A DNA stretch of 64,000 nt from assembly GCF_030994125.1 (NCBI RefSeq), contig NZ_CP099917.1, positions 124,001 through 188,000 of the forward strand. Reading direction: 5' to 3'. Below the pieces are notes generated by a model. That model did no database searches. It saw only the letters and a list, made by a program, of their open reading frames with translations, and was not told where the DNA came from. Shown here piece by piece: positions 10,763 through 21,410 of this stretch. The first letter of the stretch is position 1; the number at the start of each line of letters is the position of its first letter. This DNA is from Pseudoalteromonas xiamenensis. Its GTDB lineage: Bacteria > Pseudomonadota > Gammaproteobacteria > Enterobacterales > Alteromonadaceae. The position numbers were made by a program, and so were the translations under genes.

Positions 10763-13048
10763 TTAGATTTTACACGCTCCGCCTTCACAGCCATCGTCTT
10801 CCACTTGAGGTTTCAATTCCTCTTGAGAATCCGATGCGCCGTCACGCGTATTGTGGTAATACAATGTTTTCACACCTAGTTTGTATGCTGTTAAAAGATC
10901 TTTCAACAACAACTTCATTGGTACCTTACCACCATCAAACTTGTTTGGATCATAATTGGTGTTTGCAGAAATCGTTTGGTCGATAAATTTTTGCATAATA
11001 CCAACAAGTTGTAGGTAACCATCGTTAGATGGAATATCCCAAAGAAGTTCATAGCTGTCTTTTAGACGATCATACTCAGGTACAACTTGCTTCAAGATGC
11101 CGTCTTTACTTGCTTTAACACTAATGTGACCACGTGGCGGTTCAATACCATTAGTTGCGTTCGAAATCTGAGAAGATGTTTCAGAAGGCATTAGCGCAGA
11201 CAGCGTTGAGTTACGCATACCGTACTTAACGATGTTTTCACGCAGTGAATCCCAGTCTAAATGCAGTGGCTCTGAACACACAGAATCTAAGTCTTTCTTG
11301 TACGTATCGATTGGCATGATGCCTTTTGAATACGTTGTTTCGTTAAACTTAGGACATGCGCCTTTTTCTTTCGCAAGTTCATTTGAAGCCTTCATTAGAT
11401 AATATTGAATCGCTTCAAATGTTTTATGCGTCAAACCGTTTGCACTACCGTCAGAATACTTCACACCGTTCTTTGCAAGGTAATAAGCGAAGTTGATAAC
11501 ACCGATACCAAGCGTGCGGCGGCCCATTGTCGCGTTGAAGGCTGCAGGTACAGGGTAGTCTTGATAATCAAGCAAGTTATCAAGTGCACGAACTGCAAGC
11601 TCAGCTAGTTCTTCTAACTCATCAAGAGATTGAATCGCACCCAAGTTGAACGCTGATAGCGTACACAATGCAATTTCACCTTCAGGGTCATTTACATTGT
11701 TCAACGGTTTAGTTGGTAACGCGATTTCTAAACACAAGTTAGATTGACGAATAGGCGCAATCACCGGGTCAAACGGACTGTGAGTATTACAGTGGTCAAC
11801 GTTCTGCAAGTAGATACGGCCTGTATTAGCACGCTCTTGAGCAAACATTGAGAAGAGCTCAATTGCTTTAATGCGCTTTTTACGGATCGACTCGTCTTGT
11901 TCATACTTAACGTACAATTCTTCAAACTTAGCTTGGTCTTGGAAGAATGAGTCGTAGAGTCCAGGTACGTCAGATGGGCTGAACAGAGTAATGTACTCGT
12001 CTTTAATCAAGCGAGAGTACATTAGTTTGTTAAACTGAACACCATAATCCAAATGACGTACACGGTTTTCTTCAACACCACGGTTGTTTTTCAATACCAG
12101 TAAGTTTTCAACTTCCAAGTGCCATAATGGATAGAATAGGGTAGCTGCACCACCACGAACACCGCCTTGAGAACAGCTCTTAACCGCGGTTTGGAAGTGT
12201 TTGTAAAATGGAATACAGCCAGTGTGGTAAGCCTCGCCATTGCGAATTGGGCTACCAAGAGCACGAATGCGACCAGCGTTAATACCAATCCCAGCGCGTT
12301 GTGAAACGTATTTCACTATTGCAGAAGATGTTGCGTTGATTGAATCAAGGCTATCGTCACATTCAATAAGAACACACGAGCTAAATTGACGCGTTGGTGT
12401 ACGAACCCCAGCCATAATAGGCGTAGGTAACGAAATTTTGAATGTCGATACCGCATCATAAAAACGGCGGATATAGTCTAAGCGCGACGTTTTATCGTAG
12501 CCTGAGAACAAGCTCGCAGACACAAGCATATAAAGGAATTGAGCGCTTTCATAGATTTGGCCAGTCACTCGGTTTTGAACTAGGTATTTACCTTCTAGTT
12601 GTTTTACCGCGGCGTAGCTGAAATTAAGATCGCGACTATGATCAAGAAAACCTTCAAGCTGTTCAATCTCTTCTTTCGTGTAGTCTACCAATAAATGGCG
12701 ATCATAACGGTTATCTTCCACCATCGTAACGATGTGATCGTACAGACGCGGTGGTTCGAATTGACCATAGGCTTTCTTGCGTAAGTGGAAAACAGCAAGG
12801 CGCGCAGCAAGGTACTGATAATCAGGAGTTTCTTTCGAGATTAAGTCAGCAGCGGCTTTGATAATTGTTTCATGGATGTCTTCTGTACGAATGCCATCAT
12901 AAAACTGGATGTGCGATTTAAGCTCTACTTGTGAAACAGAGACATTGTCTAATCCCTCTGCTGCCCATTCTATAACGCGATGGATCTTATCAAGATCCAA
13001 CGGCTCTTTGCGGCCGTTTCTTTTAGTGACTGATAGCTGTTGGTTCAT
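10763..13048 (-). CDS. nrdA: Ribonucleoside-diphosphate reductase class Ia, alpha subunit
   Basis: This 761-residue R1 subunit reduces ribonucleoside diphosphates. The N-terminal ATP-cone ([22 protein letters not shown], residues about 8-95) mediates dATP inhibition. The barrel has the active-site cysteine regions [14 protein letters not shown] (near 224) and [15 protein letters not shown] (near 437), with the third cysteine in the CTLSAFN segment. The C-terminal tail CEGGACKI carries the redox-relay cysteine pair. Length equals the E. coli protein. The long upstream region (13049-13413) holds NrdR-like and DnaA boxes. The operon order is nrdA-nrdB-yfaE. Confidence 0.98.
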   Translation of the reverse strand: MNQQLSVTKRNGRKEPLDLDKIHRVIEWAAEGLDNVSVSQVELKSHIQFYDGIRTEDIHETIIKAAADLISKETPDYQYLAARLAVFHLRKKAYGQFEPPRLYDHIVTMVEDNRYDRHLLVDYTKEEIEQLEGFLDHSRDLNFSYAAVKQLEGKYLVQNRVTGQIYESAQFLYMLVSASLFSGYDKTSRLDYIRRFYDAVSTFKISLPTPIMAGVRTPTRQFSSCVLIECDDSLDSINATSSAIVKYVSQRAGIGINAGRIRALGSPIRNGEAYHTGCIPFYKHFQTAVKSCSQGGVRGGAATLFYPLWHLEVENLLVLKNNRGVEENRVRHLDYGVQFNKLMYSRLIKDEYITLFSPSDVPGLYDSFFQDQAKFEELYVKYEQDESIRKKRIKAIELFSMFAQERANTGRIYLQNVDHCNTHSPFDPVIAPIRQSNLCLEIALPTKPLNNVNDPEGEIALCTLSAFNLGAIQSLDELEELAELAVRALDNLLDYQDYPVPAAFNATMGRRTLGIGVINFAYYLAKNGVKYSDGSANGLTHKTFEAIQYYLMKASNELAKEKGACPKFNETTYSKGIMPIDTYKKDLDSVCSEPLHLDWDSLRENIVKYGMRNSTLSALMPSETSSQISNATNGIEPPRGHISVKASKDGILKQVVPEYDRLKDSYELLWDIPSNDGYLQLVGIMQKFIDQTISANTNYDPNKFDGGKVPMKLLLKDLLTAYKLGVKTLYYHNTRDGASDSQEELKPQVEDDGCEGGACKI

Positions 13049-13122
13049 AGTTGTGCCTGTATCCCTTAGGAATGACTGTGTTTTTATGATTTGCGCACGG
13101 GGCTAAAATTTGTTTAGCATTT

Positions 13123-13139
13123 CACCACTATATATGGTG
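13123..13139. promoter_or_regulatory. NrdR-like box, proximal to nrdA
   Basis: CACCACTATATATGGTG is a dyad; the window 13125-13140 matches 13 of 16 positions of the NrdR consensus ACACWATATATWGTGT. It is about 75 bases upstream of nrdA, where it would overlap the transcript start region. Confidence 0.55.
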
Positions 13140-13208
13140 CTCCACAAACCGAGGATCACAAGATAGAGTGGTTGATCTTTTTTTGCAAGGGACAGATCCG
13201 GCCACGAT

Positions 13209-13217
13209 TGTGGATAA
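13209..13217 (-). promoter_or_regulatory. DnaA box upstream of nrdA
   Basis: TGTGGATAA on the plus strand is the complement of the perfect consensus TTATCCACA. A weaker TTATCCCAA-like site follows within 10 bases. DnaA regulation of nrdAB is known in E. coli, so this site is plausible for cell-cycle control here. Confidence 0.5.
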
Positions 13218-13379
13218 CATTGGGATAATCCATTTTCGTTAGTGCTCACTAACCTTTGAACTTTAGTTCAAAGTAAAAAAATTAAAAATCAACTCGCGAA
13301 AATCTTTTTTTCGCTTTTTTTTACTCTGTAAATTAAGTGATTTTTAATTCGCCAGCACATCGAGCAAAAATCGTTCACA

Positions 13380-13395
13380 ACACAATATATAGTAT
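13380..13395. promoter_or_regulatory. NrdR box, distal pair, member 1
   Basis: ACACAATATATAGTAT matches 15 of 16 positions of the NrdR consensus. Its start is 31 bases from the start of the next box, three helical turns, which is the usual spacing of cooperative NrdR pairs. Confidence 0.75.
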
Positions 13396-13410
13396 TAAGT
13401 GGGTTTAATG

Positions 13411-13426
13411 TCACTATATATTGTGA
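13411..13426. promoter_or_regulatory. NrdR box, distal pair, member 2 (overlaps end of HAD gene)
   Basis: TCACTATATATTGTGA matches 14 of 16 NrdR consensus positions. It overlaps the last codons and stop (13414) of the upstream HAD phosphatase gene, so an operator is embedded in a coding end. Confidence 0.75.
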
Positions 13427-14073
13427 AAAATATCAGATGGGTTAGTAGCATATTGATCCGCGTTCCAAGTTTGTGCAACCTTTGTACTAGGAACGTATCC
13501 CCACATCGCCACGATGGATTTCATTCCTGCAGCTTTAGCGGCTTGTACATCTCTTTCTGCGTCCCCAATATACCAACAGTTGGACGGGTTTACGTTTAAT
13601 TGATCACATGCATGCAATAATTGATCTGGGTGCGGTTTAGCGCGTGCTAACGTATCACCGCAGATCACGACCGGTATTCTTGAAAGAGTTGTTATGCTTT
13701 TAACAATGGGTACGGTCAGGAAAGTAGGTTTGTTTGTAACAATTGCAACGTTGATTTTGTTGGCAATCAATCCCGAAATAAGCAAATCAATTCCGTCAAA
13801 CAACACGGAGTGGGTACAACCGAGCGTTTCATAAAGCGATAAGAATCGTGTTTTAAGTGATTCAAAATCCCGTGATTTGAGTTCATCACCAAAACCAAGT
13901 TCTAACATGGCCTTAGAACCGTCAGAGACGGTTGGTCTAAATGCTACCTCGTTTATAGGGTCTAAACCTTCTTGTTCTAGAATATCATTGAGTGCTTTTA
14001 ATAGATCTGGCGCGGTATCAAGTAATGTACCGTCCAGATCAAAAAGTACTGCACTAGGTTTTGCAGTCGGCAT
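13414..14073 (-). CDS. HAD-superfamily phosphatase (Gph/MupP-like)
   Basis: This 219-residue HAD subfamily IA phosphatase has motif I DLDGTLLDT (residues 11-19), the motif II threonine in VTNKPT (near 112), the lysine in ARAKPHPD (near 148) and the acidic motif IV GDAERDVQAAKAAG (near 173). It is close in length to phosphoglycolate phosphatase. The VSDGSKAMLELGFG cap segment and the ubiG neighbour resemble MupP, the N-acetylmuramate-6-phosphate phosphatase of Pseudomonas. The choice between Gph and MupP cannot be settled here. Its ATG overlaps the ubiG stop (TAATG), so translation is coupled. Confidence 0.8.
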   Translation of the reverse strand: MPTAKPSAVLFDLDGTLLDTAPDLLKALNDILEQEGLDPINEVAFRPTVSDGSKAMLELGFGDELKSRDFESLKTRFLSLYETLGCTHSVLFDGIDLLISGLIANKINVAIVTNKPTFLTVPIVKSITTLSRIPVVICGDTLARAKPHPDQLLHACDQLNVNPSNCWYIGDAERDVQAAKAAGMKSIVAMWGYVPSTKVAQTWNADQYATNPSDIFHNI

Positions 14074-14783
14074 TAGGCAAGTTTCTCAAAGTGAAGAATA
14101 TAGTTAACGCTCACGTCTTTGCTCAGTTTGAACTGTTTAGAAAGTGGAGAGTATTCGATACCCGTGCTTGCTCTGACTTTCAGGTCAGCTTGTTCTGCCC
14201 AATCAATCAACGTTGCTGGACGAATAAACTTATCATGGTCGTGTGTTCCATCAGGAACAATCTTCATGATTTTTTCGGCGCCAACAATAGCAAGTAAATA
14301 GGCTTTTATTGTTTTGTTTAAAGTAGAGAAGAAAACTTGTCCACCGGGTTTCACGAGCTTAGCAACGGCAAGGATGACAGAAGCGGGATCAGGAACGTGT
14401 TCTAACATCTCCATGCAGGTTACTACGTCAAAACGAGCAGGGTTTTCGTCAGCAAAAACTTCTACAGGTGTTTTCAGATAAGTCACGTTAACACCAGCCT
14501 CAAGCGCGTGTAACTTTGCTACATTTAATGGTTCTTGACCCATGTCAATACCTGTTGCGTCCGCTCCAACTTTGGCCATACTTTCAGTAAGAATGCCGCC
14601 ACCGCAACCAACATCGAGTACTTTTTTACCGAAAAGGCCATTACTCTTGTTTTGAATAAAATCTAAACGAAGCGGATTAATGTCATGCAATGGTTTAAAT
14701 TCGCCCTCGCGGTCCCACCAACGTTCTGCAATCGCCTCAAACTTCGCAATTTCAGCACTATCCACATTCTGATGTTCGGTCAT
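14073..14783 (-). CDS. ubiG: Ubiquinone biosynthesis O-methyltransferase UbiG
   Basis: This 236-residue SAM-dependent methyltransferase performs both O-methylations of ubiquinone synthesis. The family N-terminus is clear ([19 protein letters not shown], then [17 protein letters not shown]). Motif I is [13 protein letters not shown] (about 60-72), followed by GIDMGQEPL and [11 protein letters not shown]. The C-terminal [17 protein letters not shown] is typical. It is transcribed divergently from gyrA and shares a 1-base overlap with the downstream HAD gene. An AGGAAG ribosome binding site precedes ATG 14783. Confidence 0.96.
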   Translation of the reverse strand: MTEHQNVDSAEIAKFEAIAERWWDREGEFKPLHDINPLRLDFIQNKSNGLFGKKVLDVGCGGGILTESMAKVGADATGIDMGQEPLNVAKLHALEAGVNVTYLKTPVEVFADENPARFDVVTCMEMLEHVPDPASVILAVAKLVKPGGQVFFSTLNKTIKAYLLAIVGAEKIMKIVPDGTHDHDKFIRPATLIDWAEQADLKVRASTGIEYSPLSKQFKLSKDVSVNYILHFEKLA

Positions 14784-14964
14784 AAAAAGCTTCCTGATTA
14801 ATCTGAGCGCATTTTAAAGGGGGTATTTTATAAAACCCATACTTTGTGGCCTGTAAATTCTTTAAATTTATGATACGATGGCCTTTGCATATTTTAATAA
14901 TAACATGCTCACGAGTCGCAAGTTTGACACAAAAGTGAGTGACACTGAAGGAAAGTAGAGTCAA

Positions 14965-17664
14965 ATGTCTGATCTCGCCAATGAAATCCTGCCAGTCAAT
15001 ATTGAAGACGAACTCAAGAACTCGTACCTAGATTACGCAATGAGCGTAATTGTTGGTCGTGCACTTCCTGATGTTCGTGATGGTCTTAAGCCAGTGCACC
15101 GTCGCGTATTGTTCGCGATGCATGAGCTTAAAAATGATTGGAACAAACCATACAAAAAATCTGCACGTGTTGTAGGTGATGTAATCGGTAAATATCACCC
15201 TCATGGTGATAGTGCGGTATACGATACAATCGTACGTATGGCACAGCCATTCTCGTTGCGGTATATGCTCGTTGATGGTCAAGGTAACTTCGGTTCAGTT
15301 GATGGTGACTCTGCTGCGGCAATGCGTTATACGGAAGTCCGTATGTCGAAATTGTCACACGAGCTACTCGCCGATCTTGAAAAAGAAACGGTTGATTATG
15401 TGCCTAACTACGACGGTACAGAGCAAATCCCAGATGTTTTGCCAACCAGAGTGCCTAACTTATTGGTCAACGGTTCTTCTGGTATTGCGGTTGGTATGGC
15501 AACAAATATACCTCCACACAACTTGACGGAAGTCATCAATGGTTGTTTGGCTCTTATTCAAAATCCGGATATGACGATTGAAGAAATCATCGACTACATC
15601 CCTGGGCCTGACTTCCCAACATCTGCAATTATCAACGGTAAGAAAGGCATCATCGATGCGTATAAAACCGGTCGTGGCAAAATCTACATTCGTGCCCGTG
15701 CAGAGATTGAGGTAGATGAAAAAACGGGCCGTGAAACGATCATTGTTCACGAGATCCCATACCAAGTTAACAAAGCGCGTCTAATAGAAAAGATTGCTGA
15801 GTTAGTTAAAGATAAGAAGATTGAAGGCATCAGTGCGCTACGTGATGAGTCTGACAAAGACGGTATGCGTATTGTTATTGAAGTTAAGCGCGGCGAAGTA
15901 GGTGAAGTTCTACTTAATAACCTGTATGCACAAACACAAATGCAAACTGTGTTTGGTATCAACATGGTTGCGCTTGCTAACAATCAACCAAAACTGTTCA
16001 ACATCAAAGAAATGTTGGAAGCGTTCATCATTCACCGACGCGAAGTAGTAACACGCCGTACAGTGTATGATTTACGTAAAGCGAGAGATCGTGCCCATAC
16101 ACTTGAAGGTTTGGCGATTGCACTTGCAAACATCGACCCAATCATCGAACTTATTCGTAAGTCTCCAAGTCCAAGCGAAGCAAAAATCGGACTTATTTCA
16201 CGTCCTTGGGACTTGGGTACTGTTCGCCCTATGCTTGAAAAGGCGGGTGAAGAAAATGCTGCGCGTCCAGATTGGTTAGCGCCAGAGCTTGGTATCCGTG
16301 ATGGTGTGTACTACCTTTCTGAACAACAAGCACAAGCTATCTTAGATTTACGTCTACATAAGCTTACGGGTCTTGAGCACGAGAAAATTCTTGCAGAATA
16401 TCAAGAGTTGCTAGATCTGATCGCTGAATTGCTTTACATCTTAAGTTCACCAGAGCGTTTGATGGAAGTAATCCGTGACGAGCTTGTTGAAATCAAAGAA
16501 ACATACGGTGATGGCCGTCGCACTGAAATTAGCGCGGCTGCACACGATATCAGCCTAGAAGATCTAATCACTGAAGAAGACGTTGTTGTGACGCTGTCTC
16601 ACGAAGGCTATGTGAAGTACCAACCGCTTTCTGACTATGAGTCACAACGTCGTGGTGGTAAAGGTAAAGCGGCAACACGAATGAAAGACGAAGACTTTAT
16701 CGAACGTCTGCTAGTTGCGAACACGCACGATACCATTCTTTGTTTCTCAACCTCAGGTCGCTTGTATTGGTTGAAAGTATATCAACTACCACTCGCTTCT
16801 CGTACCGCGCGTGGTAAGCCAATTGTTAACTTATTGCCACTTGAAGCTGATGAACGTATTACCGCTATTCTTCCTGTTCGTGAATATGAAGAAAACAAAT
16901 ACGTAATCATGGCGACAGCAGATGGTACGGTTAAGAAGACGTCGCTAATTGAATATTCTCGTCAACGTTCAAGCGGTATCATTGCGATTAACTTGAAAGA
17001 GGGCGATAGCCTCATTGGTGTTGATATCACTGATGGTAGTTCAGAAATTATGTTGTTCTCGGATGCTGGTAAAGTGGTTCGCTTTAAAGAAGCTGAAGAA
17101 TCACAAGCGACAGATGAAGACGGCAATCCGATTTTTGATGAAAATGGCAACCCTGAAATTATCTTCAAAGGCGTAAGGCCAATGGGTCGTACTGCAACGG
17201 GTGTGCGTGGCATTCGACTAGCGGATGATCAAAAAGTGGTCTCACTGATTGTGCCGAAAAACGACGGTCCAATCTTGACGGTAACCGAGAATGGTTACGG
17301 TAAACGTACGCCACTTGAAGAATACCCAATTAAAGGTCGTGCAACGCAAGGCGTTGTGTCAATCAAAGTGTCTGAACGTAACGGCAAAGTTGTTGGCGCT
17401 GTTCAGGTTCTAGATAATGATGAAATCATGCTTATCTCTAATCGAGGCACGTTGGTACGTACTCGAGTTAACGAAGTTTCGGTTGTAGGACGAAATACAC
17501 AAGGTGTTATTTTGATCCGTACTATTGACGGCGAACAAGTAGTTGGTTTACAACGTATCGATGAGATTGAGGTTGAAGACCTTCCGTTTGAGGAAGGTGT
17601 TGAACAGGTTGATGGTGTTGACGATGCACCTGAGACGGTGAATGAAGAACAGGCACCGGAATAA
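14965..17664 (+). CDS. gyrA: DNA gyrase subunit A
   Basis: This 899-residue GyrA is the DNA cleavage and rejoining subunit of gyrase. The quinolone-resistance-determining region has the sensitive-type residues S83 and D87 ([11 protein letters not shown]), and the catalytic tyrosine is Y122. The winged-helix, tower and coiled-coil segments run to about residue 520. The C-terminal beta-pinwheel includes the GyrA box QRRGGKG (near 562). The tail is acidic and ends [19 protein letters not shown]. It is slightly longer than E. coli GyrA (875), partly from an insert near 713-730 ([16 protein letters not shown]). ATG 14965 follows GAAGGAAAG. Confidence 0.98.
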   Translation: MSDLANEILPVNIEDELKNSYLDYAMSVIVGRALPDVRDGLKPVHRRVLFAMHELKNDWNKPYKKSARVVGDVIGKYHPHGDSAVYDTIVRMAQPFSLRYMLVDGQGNFGSVDGDSAAAMRYTEVRMSKLSHELLADLEKETVDYVPNYDGTEQIPDVLPTRVPNLLVNGSSGIAVGMATNIPPHNLTEVINGCLALIQNPDMTIEEIIDYIPGPDFPTSAIINGKKGIIDAYKTGRGKIYIRARAEIEVDEKTGRETIIVHEIPYQVNKARLIEKIAELVKDKKIEGISALRDESDKDGMRIVIEVKRGEVGEVLLNNLYAQTQMQTVFGINMVALANNQPKLFNIKEMLEAFIIHRREVVTRRTVYDLRKARDRAHTLEGLAIALANIDPIIELIRKSPSPSEAKIGLISRPWDLGTVRPMLEKAGEENAARPDWLAPELGIRDGVYYLSEQQAQAILDLRLHKLTGLEHEKILAEYQELLDLIAELLYILSSPERLMEVIRDELVEIKETYGDGRRTEISAAAHDISLEDLITEEDVVVTLSHEGYVKYQPLSDYESQRRGGKGKAATRMKDEDFIERLLVANTHDTILCFSTSGRLYWLKVYQLPLASRTARGKPIVNLLPLEADERITAILPVREYEENKYVIMATADGTVKKTSLIEYSRQRSSGIIAINLKEGDSLIGVDITDGSSEIMLFSDAGKVVRFKEAEESQATDEDGNPIFDENGNPEIIFKGVRPMGRTATGVRGIRLADDQKVVSLIVPKNDGPILTVTENGYGKRTPLEEYPIKGRATQGVVSIKVSERNGKVVGAVQVLDNDEIMLISNRGTLVRTRVNEVSVVGRNTQGVILIRTIDGEQVVGLQRIDEIEVEDLPFEEGVEQVDGVDDAPETVNEEQAPE

Positions 17665-17672
17665 CCAGTTTT

Positions 17673-17696
17673 AAAAGCGGCTTCGGCCGCTTTTTT
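17673..17696 (+). terminator. Rho-independent terminator after gyrA
   Basis: The stem AAGCGGC / GCCGCTT with a TTCG tetraloop is followed by six Ts, nine bases after the gyrA stop. Confidence 0.92.
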
Positions 17697-17838
17697 CGTT
17701 TTGTACACTGGTCACTCTGCGTCATTTGTTTATCAAAAAATGAGTGACGCACGATGAGTTAGTGTATTGAATCAGGAATGAGAAGTTAATCTACTTTTCT
17801 AACCATCCACAAAGTCACTATTAGGAATGAGGAAAATA

Positions 17839-18921
17839 ATGACGGTTTATAATTTTTGCGCAGGCCCTGCGATGTTACCGCCAGAAGTAATGAAAAAGGC
17901 ACAGCAGGAGTTTCTTGATTGGCAAGGACTTGGTGTTTCAGTGATGGAAGTCAGTCACCGTTCTAAACCATTCTTAGCGATGGTGAAAGAATGTGAAGCG
18001 AGCCTACGCAGATTGATGAACATCTCCGACGAATACGAAGTGTTGTTTATGCATGGTGGCGGTCGAGGCCAATTTGCAGCAGTACCTTTAAACTTGAGCG
18101 AAGATGGCTTGCCTGGCGTTTACATTGAAAATGGTATTTGGTCTAAAGGCGCCACTACCGAAGGGGCAAAATACCTAGAAGCCCAAGGAATTGATATTCG
18201 TAACGATGTCGACGGTAAATTTAGCATTACGCCAGTTTCAGCATGGACATTACCTGAAGCAGCGTCATTTATTCATTATTGCCCAAATGAAACAATCGAT
18301 GGCATCGAGATATTTGATGTCCCGTCACATCCAACCGCGCCGATTGTGGCCGATATGTCATCGAACATTTTATCTCGTGAAATCAACGTAAATGACTTTG
18401 ATTTGATTTACGCTGGCGCCCAGAAAAACATCGGCCCATCGGGTCTTTGTATTGTAATCATCAAGAAAACGTTATTGGCACGAAAGGGATTAGTAAAACC
18501 ATCGATCCTTGACTATGCATTGGAAGCTCAGCAAGGCAGTATGTACAACACGCCCCCGACGTTCGCCTGGTATTTGGCTGCAGAGGTATTCAAACATTTA
18601 GAATCTATTGGTGGCGTCAAAGAGATGGAAGCGCGAAATCGAGAAAAAGCGCAGATCCTGTATGACTACATTGATCAATCTGATTTTTATAGCAACAAGG
18701 TAGCAGTTCACTGTCGTTCGTTAATGAATGTTCCATTTTGGCTAAAGGACGATGCGTTAAATGAAGCCTTTTTATCTCAAGCAGAGCAAGCGGGACTGGT
18801 AGCGCTAGAAGGACATCGTATTGTTGGTGGCATGCGAGCAAGTATCTACAACGCGATGCCTGTTGAAGGTGTTCGAGCGCTAGTTTCCTTCATGGAACAA
18901 TTTGCCAAGGAGAACAGTTGA
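17839..18921 (+). CDS. serC: Phosphoserine aminotransferase
   Basis: This PLP enzyme (about 360 residues) makes phosphoserine for serine synthesis and acts in pyridoxal phosphate synthesis. It begins [17 protein letters not shown]. Conserved blocks are [25 protein letters not shown] (phosphate binding), [11 protein letters not shown] and the lysine of [10 protein letters not shown] that binds PLP. ATG 17839 is preferred to ATG 17827 because GAGGAA sits six bases upstream of it and the N-terminus then matches the family. The stop overlaps the aroA ATG (TGATG), so serC-aroA is translationally coupled. Confidence 0.96.
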   Translation: MTVYNFCAGPAMLPPEVMKKAQQEFLDWQGLGVSVMEVSHRSKPFLAMVKECEASLRRLMNISDEYEVLFMHGGGRGQFAAVPLNLSEDGLPGVYIENGIWSKGATTEGAKYLEAQGIDIRNDVDGKFSITPVSAWTLPEAASFIHYCPNETIDGIEIFDVPSHPTAPIVADMSSNILSREINVNDFDLIYAGAQKNIGPSGLCIVIIKKTLLARKGLVKPSILDYALEAQQGSMYNTPPTFAWYLAAEVFKHLESIGGVKEMEARNREKAQILYDYIDQSDFYSNKVAVHCRSLMNVPFWLKDDALNEAFLSQAEQAGLVALEGHRIVGGMRASIYNAMPVEGVRALVSFMEQFAKENS

Positions 18922-20198
18922 TGGAGCAATTGCGACTAAAACCGATTTCCAAAGTAAATGGGATTGTCACGCTACCCGGTTCAAAAAGCTTATCGAACCG
19001 TATTTTATTGCTTGCAGCGTTGTGTAAAGGCCAAACTAAAGTTACCAACCTGCTCGACAGTGATGATATTCGTCATATGCTTGGCGCTCTGGAACAAATG
19101 GGCGTATCAGTAACGTTAAACGAAGAAAAAACGGAAGCACTAGTAAATGGGCAAGGCGGTATACTTAATACGCCTTCTAACGAACTATTTTTGGGTAACG
19201 CTGGAACAGCTTACCGCCCTTTGACGGCAGTGCTTGCTACAACACAAGGTGACTTTACATTAGTCGGTGAGCCACGAATGGAAGAACGTCCAATTGGGCA
19301 CTTAGTGGATGCACTCAGTGACCTAGGCGCCGATATAACGTATCTGAAAACAAAAGATTATCCACCGCTCAAAATTGCCGGTAAACGTCTCACGGGCGGC
19401 AAGGTTGAGATTGATGGCTCTATTTCTAGCCAATTTTTAACCGCACTGTTAATGGCGGCACCATTGTTTGCAGGTGATAGCGAAATCCATATTAAAGGTG
19501 AGTTGGTTTCTAAGCCTTATATCGATATCACTTTAGGCGTAATGCGCCAATTCGGCGTAGACGTGGACAATGACAACTATCAAGTTTTCCGCGTCAAAGG
19601 TAATCAGCAATATCTGTCACCTGGTGAAATTTTAGTTGAAGGTGATGCATCTTCTGCATCTTATTTTGTCGCGGCTGCGGCAATTGCTGGCGGTGAAATT
19701 GAGATTCGTGGCGTTGGCTCTAAAAGCGTGCAGGGCGACATTGGATTTGCACATGTAATGGAGCAGGTTGGTGCTCAAATTGAGTGGTATGATGATCGTA
19801 TAGTTGTCCGCAAAGGTGAACTAAAGGGCGTAGACATCGATGCCAACGCTATTCCTGACGCAGCGATGACTCTTGCGACAGTTGCACTTTTTGCGAAAGG
19901 GTCAACGGCGATTCGTAATATTTATAACTGGCGCGTGAAGGAAACCGACAGGCTAAATGCGATGGCGACTGAGCTTCGTAAAGTGGGAGCAAATGTCGTT
20001 GAAGGTCATGACTTTATTGAAATTGAACCGCCAGAATCCTTTAATGTTGTCGACATAGATACCTATAATGATCATCGCATCGCAATGTGTTTTTCCATGG
20101 TCGCTGTTGGTGGCAAAGAGATTATTATTAACGATCCTAAATGTACTGCGAAAACGTTCCCAACGTATTTTGAAGTGCTTGCAAGCATTAGTGAATAG
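18921..20198 (+). CDS. aroA: 3-phosphoshikimate 1-carboxyvinyltransferase (EPSP synthase)
   Basis: This enzyme of about 425 residues transfers enolpyruvate from PEP to shikimate-3-phosphate in aromatic amino acid synthesis. Family motifs are [17 protein letters not shown] (residues about 16-32), [29 protein letters not shown], and the C-terminal [13 protein letters not shown] and DHRIAMCFS. The [10 protein letters not shown] segment has a glycine typical of class I, glyphosate-sensitive enzymes. ATG 18921 shares its A with the serC stop. A terminator lies 50 bases after the stop. Confidence 0.97.
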   Translation: MEQLRLKPISKVNGIVTLPGSKSLSNRILLLAALCKGQTKVTNLLDSDDIRHMLGALEQMGVSVTLNEEKTEALVNGQGGILNTPSNELFLGNAGTAYRPLTAVLATTQGDFTLVGEPRMEERPIGHLVDALSDLGADITYLKTKDYPPLKIAGKRLTGGKVEIDGSISSQFLTALLMAAPLFAGDSEIHIKGELVSKPYIDITLGVMRQFGVDVDNDNYQVFRVKGNQQYLSPGEILVEGDASSASYFVAAAAIAGGEIEIRGVGSKSVQGDIGFAHVMEQVGAQIEWYDDRIVVRKGELKGVDIDANAIPDAAMTLATVALFAKGSTAIRNIYNWRVKETDRLNAMATELRKVGANVVEGHDFIEIEPPESFNVVDIDTYNDHRIAMCFSMVAVGGKEIIINDPKCTAKTFPTYFEVLASISE

Positions 20199-20247
20199 TT
20201 CATTCTCTAATCTATTTGTTCAATACGCTTGAGACGTTGATTCGATT

Positions 20248-20273
20248 AAAAAGGCCGGTTTACCGGCCTTTTT
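20248..20273 (+). terminator. Rho-independent terminator after aroA
   Basis: The perfect stem AAAAAGGCCGG / CCGGCCTTTTT with a TTTA loop works on both strands but follows the plus-strand serC-aroA operon. Confidence 0.92.
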
Positions 20274-20598
20274 AATTCCTTCCACCCATCAGAAATAAGA
20301 CGTGAGGTCTATAAATAAAAAAGCAGATGGCGGCTATAGTTATCGCTTGAGCAGTTTTAATATTGGTATGAAAAAGCGACAAAAGATAATCTAGAAGATC
20401 ACTTTCAATGTAAGAAAATAATTCAGATCTAGAAATTATCATCGCTATCAAAAGGCTTGATGTTAAAGGAATGTACCTAGGTTATTAGTGACTAAAAGCG
20501 ATTTTCTAACAAAAAGTTACATCATCAAGCAGCTTTTATATAGAAACTCACGTATAATATCGCCCCAGAAAATTAGGTGAGCATTTTTGGAGGTTTGA
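20274..20598 (+). promoter_or_regulatory. Intergenic leader of cmk with -10 element
   Basis: These 325 bases contain no supported gene. A perfect TATAAT occurs at 20553-20558 (CGTATAATATCG), 41 bases upstream of the cmk ATG, with only a weak -35 candidate before it. GGAGG sits just upstream of ATG 20599. Nothing else was recognised. Confidence 0.5.
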
Positions 20599-21312
20599 AT
20601 GCAGGCAACTATGCCCGTGATCACCGTAGATGGCCCAAGTGGATCTGGCAAAGGAACTGTTTGTCGCTTGTTAGCTGAAAAGTTGAATTGGGATGTTTTG
20701 GATAGTGGTGCAATCTATCGAGTGTTAGCACTTGCAGCGATCCATCATAACATCGCCCTAGATAATGAAGCGGATCTTGTGCCTTTAGCAGCAAACTTAG
20801 ACGTACAGTTTTTGATTGATGCTACAACAAAAAGAACCAAAATAGTATTAGAAGGCGAAGACGTCAGCAATACCATTCGCAATGAAGAAGTGGGCGCTGC
20901 GGCTTCAAAAGTTGCGGCTTTGCCACGTGTCCGAGAGGCGCTTTTACGGCGTCAAAGAGCGTTTCGTTCTGAAGTTGGCCTTATCGCCGACGGTAGAGAC
21001 ATGGGAACGGTTGTTTTCCCAGACGCAGAAATAAAACTCTATCTTACGGCGAGCGCTGAAGAAAGAGCGAGAAGACGCTTCAATGAGTTGAACGATAAAG
21101 GCTTAGATGTTACACTTAGTGGTCTGCTTGAAGATATAAAAGCTCGTGATGATCGCGATATGAATCGTAAAGTTGCACCGCTCGTGCCTGCGGATGATGC
21201 GATAACGATTGATACAACTGAGCTTAATGCAGAACAGGTATTTGACCGAGTCTTATCGATTTTGTCTGATGCCGTAATGTCAGGCAAACTTCCTAAGGGA
21301 AGTTTAAAATAG
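20599..21312 (+). CDS. cmk: Cytidylate kinase
   Basis: This 237-residue kinase phosphorylates CMP and dCMP. The P-loop is [11 protein letters not shown] (residues 10-20), followed by [14 protein letters not shown]. The nucleotide monophosphate-binding insert includes [24 protein letters not shown], and [21 protein letters not shown] and RARRR lie in the lid region. The tail KLPKGSLK is short. It precedes rpsA, an order found in many proteobacteria, with about 98 bases between for rpsA leader signals. Confidence 0.97.
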   Translation: MQATMPVITVDGPSGSGKGTVCRLLAEKLNWDVLDSGAIYRVLALAAIHHNIALDNEADLVPLAANLDVQFLIDATTKRTKIVLEGEDVSNTIRNEEVGAAASKVAALPRVREALLRRQRAFRSEVGLIADGRDMGTVVFPDAEIKLYLTASAEERARRRFNELNDKGLDVTLSGLLEDIKARDDRDMNRKVAPLVPADDAITIDTTELNAEQVFDRVLSILSDAVMSGKLPKGSLK

Positions 21313-21410
21313 AATTTTATTGTGTGTTAGCAGGATGCTGACGCTTTATTCATAACCCCATGCAGCATGGTTGCTAATTGGTAAATTAACTTTATAGAGA
21401 CGTATTTAGT

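Noticed and set aside
13219-13227. Second DnaA box next to the consensus one
   Set aside because: TTATCCCAA-like sequence has two mismatches to consensus, too weak to list as a feature.
15028-15983. Several antisense open frames of 76-101 codons inside gyrA
   Set aside because: They lie opposite a highly conserved gene, have no ribosome binding site and show no known features.
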